DNA from: DASRGL01 sp035651115
GTDB lineage: Bacteria; Armatimonadota; Chthonomonadetes; Chthonomonadales; Chthonomonadaceae
NCBI GenBank assembly: GCA_035651115.1
Contig: DASRGL010000372.1
Coordinates: 1 to 28,364 of the forward strand
DNA: 28,364 nucleotides
Direction of reading: 5' to 3'
The notes under the pieces were generated by a model, which was not told the origin of the DNA, made no database searches, and saw only the letters and a program-made list of their open reading frames with translations. Below, piece by piece: positions 23,648 to 28,364 of this stretch (the first letter of the stretch is position 1; the number at the start of each line of letters is the position of its first letter). The position numbers were made by a program, and so were the translations under genes.

Positions 23648-25003
23648 TCAGCGTGTCAGGGCGAAGCCGCTCACCGTACAGTTCTCCAGGCGCACCATGA
23701 CAACGCCCGCCGCCTGGCAGACCTTCGGGATCGCCAGAAGCGTACACTCCTCCTGCCGCTCGACCGGCGTGACGGCCTGCCAGTCCTTTCCGTCCGGGGA
23801 GAGAAAGTAGCGGCGTTCTGCCTTTTCGTTGGACGCCTCTTCGAGAACGGCAAGCCGCCGGGCCTCGCCTCCGGCCAGAACCAGCGGGAAACGGTACGTC
23901 AGGCGCTTCGCGTCGTACCAGTAGTTCAGACACCAGCCCGCCTCGGCCTCGGCGAAATAGGGCGTATCGCCCTCCCCTACCAGGACTTTCCAGAGAATCT
24001 GTGGCTCCTGGGCCTCGAACGGGAGCCGGAGCGGATGCGCCGGGATGCGCGGCGGCGTGGGCGCGACCGCATAGCCCTGACCGAGCCGCCGGAAGATGCG
24101 CGCCGCCAGATGCCCGCGCGCGAAGCCGTAGACCCAGTAGCCGGGCTGCTCCGTCCCCCACATGGCCGGGTTCGCCGTCGTGATCGTGGCCTGGGTGATG
24201 GCGCCCTGCGGCAACTGAAAGCAGGCGTCCTGATTGCAGTGTTCATGCCCGGAGACCATCCAGAGTTCGCCCTGAACCTCCGCCAGCGCGTCGCGAACAG
24301 CCGCCGCGACTCCCCGCTCGCGCGTGACTCTGCCGAGCGAGGGCTGGTGCAGCGCCAGGACGAGGGCGCGGCCTGGCTTGTGCATCCGGCTGACCGTGCT
24401 GCGCAGCCAGGCGCGCTGCCGTTCCCCAAGCAGGCCGCTGCTGCCGCCGTTAAGGAAGAGGAAGGGAACGCCGCCGACACGAAAGGCATGGAATTCGGGA
24501 TGCTCCGGGAAGACGGCATGAAAGAGGGCGGGCGTCTCCTCGCCGGGGTAGGTGTCATGGTTGCCGAGCGCCAGCTTGAGCGGGATGGCCGGGTTCAGCC
24601 CCGCTAACGCCTGCCGCGCCTGCCGGAACTCTGCGATAGCCTCCTGCCGCTGCTGTCTATCGGGTATCTGGCCGAAATGCAGGGACGCTTTCATGATCAG
24701 GTCGCCAACGATGCCGAAGAAGGCGGGCGGGGGCGACATCCGGTGGATCTCGTGCAGGATGGGCGGCAGAATCTCCTGCGGGTTGCCGACCCCATAGTGA
24801 ATATCCGCCGCCCACACGACCGTAAAGCTGTCGGCGGCGCGCGGGTCGAAATGCGCCGCCTCCATCGCTTCCGACAGCGTGTGGAAAGGATACGCAGAGC
24901 GGGCGGAGCCGCGCGTATCGTGCGCCTGCATCCCCGCCAGGGCAAGGCCGGAACCGAGGAGCGTGTTTTGCAGGAATGTGCGTCGCAGCATGAAGGCTCC
25001 CAT
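23648..25003 (-). CDS. Tat-exported metallophosphoesterase
   Basis: From the ATG at 25003 the protein has 451 residues; AGGAG precedes it by five bases. The N-terminus MLRRTFLQNTLLGSGLALAG is a twin-arginine signal, so it is exported folded. Calcineurin-like metal ligands are all present: AADIHYG (D67, H69), GIVGDL (D101), GNHD (147-150), H219 in LALHQ and GHEH (252-255). The C-terminal part (about 340-451) is beta-rich and is not part of the core fold. It hydrolyses phosphate esters with two metal ions; the substrate is unknown. The frame stays open upstream into the leader of the neighbouring gene, but those codons lack any features. Confidence 0.9.
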   Translation of the reverse strand: MGAFMLRRTFLQNTLLGSGLALAGMQAHDTRGSARSAYPFHTLSEAMEAAHFDPRAADSFTVVWAADIHYGVGNPQEILPPILHEIHRMSPPPAFFGIVGDLIMKASLHFGQIPDRQQRQEAIAEFRQARQALAGLNPAIPLKLALGNHDTYPGEETPALFHAVFPEHPEFHAFRVGGVPFLFLNGGSSGLLGERQRAWLRSTVSRMHKPGRALVLALHQPSLGRVTRERGVAAAVRDALAEVQGELWMVSGHEHCNQDACFQLPQGAITQATITTANPAMWGTEQPGYWVYGFARGHLAARIFRRLGQGYAVAPTPPRIPAHPLRLPFEAQEPQILWKVLVGEGDTPYFAEAEAGWCLNYWYDAKRLTYRFPLVLAGGEARRLAVLEEASNEKAERRYFLSPDGKDWQAVTPVERQEECTLLAIPKVCQAAGVVMVRLENCTVSGFALTR

Positions 25004-25356
25004 ACAGACTCCTCTTCGTTGGCCGCCGCGAAATCTCCTGCCCGTTGGTCCCGTTTTGCGATGTTGAGGCCAAACAAAAGCGGGAGAAAGCCGATCCTTG
25101 CCGCGATGACTGGACAAAACCCTGTCTTCTTGATATACTAAATCACGAACGCGAAGCGAGCGCAGGCCCGTGCCGACCCCGGATGTCCTCGCTCCCACGT
25201 TCGTTCTGGATTTTTCGCGGGCGCATGGAGCGCGCCGCGTTCCCTCTCGGAACAGGCCGGGAATGTCTCGCTTTGTCGGCGTCGTGCGACGGTTTACGAG
25301 CCGCACCCTGCCGCAACGTCTTGTCCTGCGAAGTCGCGGAGGCACGTTGCCGCATC
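25004..25356. other. 353-base divergent intergenic region
   Basis: The region separates the metallophosphoesterase (-) from the MoxR-type operon (+). It holds a plus-strand promoter (25111-25139) and a leader of about 210 bases that can pair CGAACG/GCGAG near 25146-25160 with CTCGC/CGTTCG near 25189-25204. No convincing gene or minus-strand promoter is seen. Confidence 0.5.
25111..25139 (+). promoter_or_regulatory. Promoter of the MoxR/VWA operon
   Basis: TGGACA (25111-25116) and TATACT (25134-25139) are 17 bases apart, each one mismatch from consensus. Transcription would start near 25147, about 210 bases before the ATG at 25357. Confidence 0.65.
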
Positions 25357-26547
25357 ATGAGCGATACCGCTTTCTCTACGGCCCTTGACACGCTCAAGGA
25401 GCATCTGGTCGGCTACGATGAGGGCGTCGAGCAGTTCAAACTGGCCCTGCTGACGGGACAGCACATGCTGCTGGTCGGTCGCCCCGGTCGCGGCAAGTCG
25501 TATCCTGCCCGCCTGTTTCTCGGCGCGGTGCAGAATGCGCGCCTCTTCCGCACGCAGATCACCGCCTACACCATGCCCGATCACCTGGTCGGCGCGCCGA
25601 TCCCCCACACCTATCTCGAAGAGGGCCGTCAGGTCTATAACACCGAGAACGGCATCCTCAACTGCGATCTGGCGCTGCTCGAGGAGTTCACCGATGGCCC
25701 GGTCGCGCTGGCCCGCAGCCTGAACACCATCCTCTACGAGCGGCTGTTCGAGGTCAAGGATCAGCCGCCGCTGCCCGCCGACCTGCATACCGCTATTCTG
25801 ACCGCGAACCAGGCCCCGCACGGCGAGGAGTGGAAAGCGGTCTGGAGCCGCATCGCCTTCCGTTTCACCCCGCCGGAGGTCACGTCGCCCTGGGGCCGCT
25901 TCCAGACGGCGCAGGTCTATCTGCACACGCACGGCCATGCCCCGCAACTGCCGCTGGTGAGCATGGATCAGGTGCGCGAACTCTCCTGCCTGCGCGAGAA
26001 CATGGAAGTGCCGCCCGGCGTGCTGCTGGTCGAAAGCTGGATATCCGGGGAGTTCCACCGGCGCTGCCAGGAAGACATTCATCTGGGACGCTCCGGCCTC
26101 TTCTCCTCCGACCTGCGCCGTGAGAACCTGTTCCTCGACGTGATCCGTGCGGGCGCGCTGCTGGAAGGCCGCTCGCGCGCCGACTACTCCCACGTGCGCA
26201 AGTACCTGCCCTACGCGCTGCCGCTCGGCGATGATGCGGACGGATTGGCGGCCCATGCGATACTGGACGAGGTGCTGGAGAAAGTCCTGCCGCGCAAGAT
26301 GGGCCGGGACGATCTGGCCGTCTACGATGCGCTCGGCGACCTGGCGCAGCAGATTTTGGAGTACCAGCATCACGGCCACCGCAGTCCCGGCGAGTTCCGC
26401 CTGCGCCTGCCCGGTATGCCGACCATCTTCTCGGCGCGGCGCGAACTGCTCGGCCATCTGGGGAAGGTGCGCGGCGTGGCGGGCGCGATGTGCCTGGTGG
26501 AGGTGCTGCGGCAGGCGGTCGCGCGGCTCGGCGGGGACGACGAATGA
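25357..26547 (+). CDS. MoxR-type AAA+ ATPase
   Basis: The protein has 396 residues from the ATG at 25357. Walker A is GRPGRGKS (41-48), the Walker B region is CDLALLEEF (103-111) and sensor 1 is ILTANQAP (147-154). The Walker B ends in EE where MoxR proteins usually have DE, so its catalytic efficiency is uncertain. MoxR ATPases act as chaperones with VWA-domain partners (as in RavA/ViaA), loading metals or assembling complexes. Its stop overlaps the next start (ATGA), and the VWA gene follows. GGAGG lies 14 bases before the ATG, which is farther than usual. The frame stays open upstream to 25045, but those codons look non-coding. Confidence 0.9.
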   Translation: MSDTAFSTALDTLKEHLVGYDEGVEQFKLALLTGQHMLLVGRPGRGKSYPARLFLGAVQNARLFRTQITAYTMPDHLVGAPIPHTYLEEGRQVYNTENGILNCDLALLEEFTDGPVALARSLNTILYERLFEVKDQPPLPADLHTAILTANQAPHGEEWKAVWSRIAFRFTPPEVTSPWGRFQTAQVYLHTHGHAPQLPLVSMDQVRELSCLRENMEVPPGVLLVESWISGEFHRRCQEDIHLGRSGLFSSDLRRENLFLDVIRAGALLEGRSRADYSHVRKYLPYALPLGDDADGLAAHAILDEVLEKVLPRKMGRDDLAVYDALGDLAQQILEYQHHGHRSPGEFRLRLPGMPTIFSARRELLGHLGKVRGVAGAMCLVEVLRQAVARLGGDDE

Positions 26548-27146
26548 GCGACAACGCGCCTCCTCCCTCGCCGTTTCTGGCGTTCTGCGCCTACCTGGTC
26601 AAGCAGTGGCAGACCTGGTGGGCGCTGTTCAAACAGGTCTATGCGACAGCAGGGAAGCGGCGCGGACACGCCCTGCGGCCCTGGCATCTGCGCATCGGGC
26701 GGCGGGAAGAGGCCGTCGCGCTCAAGCAGGCCGAGGTCAGCAAGCTGCTGCAGCGCCATCGTGATCTCAGGGACATAGACAAGATCGCGGCGATGTCGGC
26801 GCGCTTCCGCGTGCCGGAGAGCGATTTCTTCGCCGACCCGGCGCACGTGGAGCGGCTGATACGGCATCTGCTGGAAGAGAACCCGCCCTGGCTCTATGTC
26901 TCGCGGGTGCTGTCTGGCGGCGAGGAGGGCGCGGAGAGTCACAGCCAGGAGTTCGTCTGGCGGGAGCAAGAGACGCGCGAGGTGCAGGACGTGACGCTGT
27001 TCGTGCCGGACGAAAGCTGGCGCGATCAGCCGCTCTCTTCTATGACCTTGCGCCCGGCGCGTGACTTACAGGAGGTGTGGCAGGCGCGGCTGCTGGATCA
27101 GATTCTGCCGCCGGAGATTCTGGTGGACAAGCGCAATCGCGTCTAG
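26544..27146 (+). CDS. Unknown 200-residue protein in the MoxR/VWA operon
   Basis: The protein begins MSDNAPPPSPFLAFCAYLVKQWQTWW and overlaps the ATPase stop codon (ATGA). It is soluble and charged: a helical region with KQAEVSKLLQRHRDLRDIDK (about 75-94), then AHVERLIRHLLEENPPWLYVSR (about 109-130) and a C-terminal LLDQILPPEILVDKRNRV. No family is recognised. Its place between a MoxR ATPase and a VWA protein, with overlap and a 3-base gap, suggests an adaptor that joins the two, but nothing in the sequence proves it. Confidence 0.8.
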   Translation: MSDNAPPPSPFLAFCAYLVKQWQTWWALFKQVYATAGKRRGHALRPWHLRIGRREEAVALKQAEVSKLLQRHRDLRDIDKIAAMSARFRVPESDFFADPAHVERLIRHLLEENPPWLYVSRVLSGGEEGAESHSQEFVWREQETREVQDVTLFVPDESWRDQPLSSMTLRPARDLQEVWQARLLDQILPPEILVDKRNRV

Positions 27147-27149
27147 ATT

Positions 27150-27842
27150 TTGATTCCGATTCGGCAGGGCGCGCGGCAGCGCCTGGAGTTTCGCCCGGAG
27201 GAGCGGCGCTTAGAGATCACCGTGCGCAAGCGCGTGCCGATTCCCATTGACATGGAGGGCGGCTCTGGACGCGGCGGGCAACTGCTCTATTTCCTGCTGG
27301 ACTACAGCGCCTCCATGCAAGGCAAGAGCGCGGCGCTGGCGATGGCGGTCATCGCGGCGACGCTGCGCGCCAACATGGGCCAGAGGGACACGCGCTATCT
27401 GTTCCGCCGCTATGCCGAGGAGTTGTGGCCGCGCACGGTCGAGCCGCCGATCCAGGCGCGCACGCTGGCGGAGAAGGATCGGTTGCTGGACATCATCCTC
27501 TCGACCAACTTCAACGGGGCCGCCACGCACGTCAACGACGCCCTCGATGTGGCCGTCACAGACATTCAGAACCTGCGCCGCGAGGAGAGCCTGGAAGCCA
27601 GTATGCTGCTGGTGACGGACGGGCGCGCGGAGATTCTGGAAAGCACGCGCCTGAAACTGCTGGCTGCCGGGGTCAAGGTGCATAGCATCATGGTCGTGCC
27701 GGAGAAGAACCCCAGCCTGGAGGCGCTCTCCGAAAGCTTTACCGCGCTGGACATCAGCCCCGATTTGACCCCTACTCACGGCAACGTGCCTGCCTCCCCC
27801 GTCCTGCCGCAGCCACAGTCCCGCCGCGCCTTTCGCATTTGA
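27150..27842 (+). CDS. VWA domain protein
   Basis: The protein has 230 residues. A short beta-rich N-terminus is followed by a VWA domain with a complete MIDAS metal site: DYSAS (51-55), T126 in NGAATHVND and D157 in LLVTDGRA. VWA proteins of this kind are the usual partners of MoxR ATPases and recognise their client proteins. The start is a TTG three bases after the previous stop, so translation is coupled. A small hairpin with a T-tract follows at 27882-27904. No signal peptide or membrane segment is seen, so it acts in the cytoplasm. Confidence 0.9.
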   Translation: MIPIRQGARQRLEFRPEERRLEITVRKRVPIPIDMEGGSGRGGQLLYFLLDYSASMQGKSAALAMAVIAATLRANMGQRDTRYLFRRYAEELWPRTVEPPIQARTLAEKDRLLDIILSTNFNGAATHVNDALDVAVTDIQNLRREESLEASMLLVTDGRAEILESTRLKLLAAGVKVHSIMVVPEKNPSLEALSESFTALDISPDLTPTHGNVPASPVLPQPQSRRAFRI

Positions 27843-27881
27843 CCCACTCTGCCTGATTCGCTCGTGGCGAACGCGCATATT

Positions 27882-27904
27882 TTGCATGAGACTGCAACTT
27901 TTTT
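27882..27904 (+). terminator. Probable terminator of the MoxR/VWA operon
   Basis: TTGCA (27882-27886) pairs with TGCAA (27893-27897) around a 6-base loop, followed by CTTTTTT. The stem is short and weak, but the T-tract and its place 40 bases after the VWA stop support the call. Confidence 0.5.
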
Positions 27905-28006
27905 CCGTTCGTCCCTGTCTTTGGTTTCGGATGCGCCGGTTACCCCAGGGAACGGCTCGCTATTGTGCATAGCATCCGCATTGATCGAGTCGGTGAGCAA
28001 CACGCG

Positions 28007-28171
28007 ATGAACACCACACGCATAGACAACAGCATAGCGGTGAGCGGCCGCGTCCGGCAACAGGCGGGCGTGCAGACGGTCACGTGTCCGGTCACAGGCC
28101 GGATACGGCGTACCGTCACCACCCGAAAACAGCGTGGGAAGCCGATTCGCTTGCGGCAGGGCTGTGACTGA
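28007..28171 (+). CDS. Possible 54-residue small protein
   Basis: A frame from ATG 28007 (an upstream in-frame GTG at 27965 is also possible) encodes MNTTRIDNSIAVSGRVRQQ and ends RQGCD. It is basic, contains two cysteines and has no recognisable family. It is followed 21 bases later by a strong terminator (28193-28236), the main reason to list it. GGTGAG lies about nine bases before the ATG. A short stem (TCCCTG/CAGGGA) lies upstream at about 27914-27951. It may simply be a spurious frame. Confidence 0.3.
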   Translation: MNTTRIDNSIAVSGRVRQQAGVQTVTCPVTGRIRRTVTTRKQRGKPIRLRQGCD

Positions 28172-28192
28172 TCTCCACAGCTTGCGAGCGTG

Positions 28193-28236
28193 AGCGGCGG
28201 CTTCTCCGGGACGAGAGCCGCCGCTTATTTTGTTTT
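28193..28236 (+). terminator. Strong intrinsic terminator
   Basis: AGCGGCGGCT (28193-28202) and AGCCGCCGCT (28216-28225) form a perfect 10-bp stem around a 13-base loop, followed by TATTTTGTTTT. It ends only two bases before the tRNA gene. Confidence 0.88.
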
Positions 28237-28238
28237 GA

Positions 28239-28312
28239 GCCGTTGTAGCACGGTCGGAGAGTGCAGGCGCATGGTAGGCGCAAGGTCGTGAGTTCGATCC
28301 TCACCGACGGCT
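28239..28312 (+). tRNA. tRNA-Thr (anticodon GGU)
   Basis: The 74-base sequence folds as a full cloverleaf. The acceptor stem GCCGTTG pairs with CGACGGC (28305-28311) with one U-G pair. The D-stem is GCAC/GTGC (28248-28251, 28261-28264). The anticodon stem GGCGC/GCGCA has four pairs around the loop ATGGTAG, with U33, anticodon GGU and A37. The T-arm GTGAG-TTCGATC-CTCAC is canonical. G1-C72, C2-G71 and anticodon G35-U36 agree with threonine identity. Oddities are G where A14 is expected, a mismatched pair at the top of the anticodon stem, a U discriminator and no encoded CCA. It starts two bases after a strong terminator, so its promoter is unclear. Confidence 0.66.
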
Positions 28313-28323
28313 TGTTTTAGTTC

Positions 28324-28364
28324 GCCCCGTTCGCATCGTGGCGGTGCAGGCGCATCGTGGGCGT
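28324..28364 (+). tRNA. Partial tRNA-like sequence cut by the window edge
   Basis: Eleven bases after the tRNA-Thr gene the sequence can be read as a 7-base acceptor strand (GCCCCGT), a D-arm GCAT/GTGC around CGTGGCG, and an anticodon stem GGCGC with loop ATCGTGG, which would give anticodon CGU (Thr). The part GTGCAGGCGCAT is identical to the first tRNA (28261-28272). G37 is unusual for a threonine tRNA. The 3' half is outside the window, so it could also be a truncated duplicate. Confidence 0.35.

Noticed and set aside
22932..24161. 409-codon minus-strand frame spanning repeat B and DUF309
   Set aside because: It runs through the repeat, opposite a clear DUF309 gene and into the metallophosphoesterase gene in another frame, with low-complexity glycine/arginine-rich translation.

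Overview
The window is a GC-rich bacterial chromosome segment from an organism I cannot name with certainty. A C-terminal-phenylalanine beta-barrel protein with a signal peptide points to a diderm envelope, and MqnC points to menaquinone made by the futalosine route. Together with a GH172 (DUF2961) enzyme, DUF1361, an Rpn/DUF4351-type fragment and an ANTAR two-component pair, this would fit Armatimonadota or a similar deep-branching diderm; that assignment is inference.

Layout. 1-3252 (-): an exported RHS/YD-repeat protein with a near-consensus promoter; its variable C-terminus lies beyond the left edge. 3429-5858 (-): a GAF-GAF-HisKA_2 sensor kinase and an ANTAR response regulator. 5859-6303: a shared divergent promoter region in which two opposed -10 boxes use the same palindrome. 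6304-8160 (+): three membrane-protein genes, the first with presenilin/signal-peptide-peptidase-like motifs, then a two-helix miniprotein and a DUF1361 protein. 8287-12287: a HAMP-GGDEF-HD-GYP enzyme and a secreted cupredoxin (-), divergent from a beta-barrel (+), closed by a palindromic bidirectional terminator. 12432-13580 (-): mqnC. 13685-13891: a remnant of an Rpn/DUF4351-type protein. 13936-18026 (-): a TIGR04255-like gene, a small coiled-coil gene and an HNH endonuclease from one strong promoter, followed by a GH172 enzyme and a membrane-anchored protein of unknown function. 18152-21412 (-): lysA, a site-2 protease and trpS. 21619-22935 (-): DUF58. 23196-23621 (+): DUF309. 23648-25003 (-): a Tat-exported metallophosphoesterase. 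25357-27842 (+): a MoxR-type AAA ATPase, a 200-residue unknown protein and a VWA protein in tight coupling. 27843-28364: two terminators, a possible small ORF, a tRNA-Thr(GGU) gene and the start of a second tRNA-like sequence cut by the edge.

The most unusual items are the presenilin-like protein, two homologous intergenic repeats that can both fold as a cloverleaf (19905-20064 and 23016-23193), the TIGR04255/coiled-coil/HNH cassette, the cupredoxin/c-di-GMP/beta-barrel locus, and the atypical tRNA pair directly behind a terminator. All domain names come from reading motifs by eye; no database search was possible.
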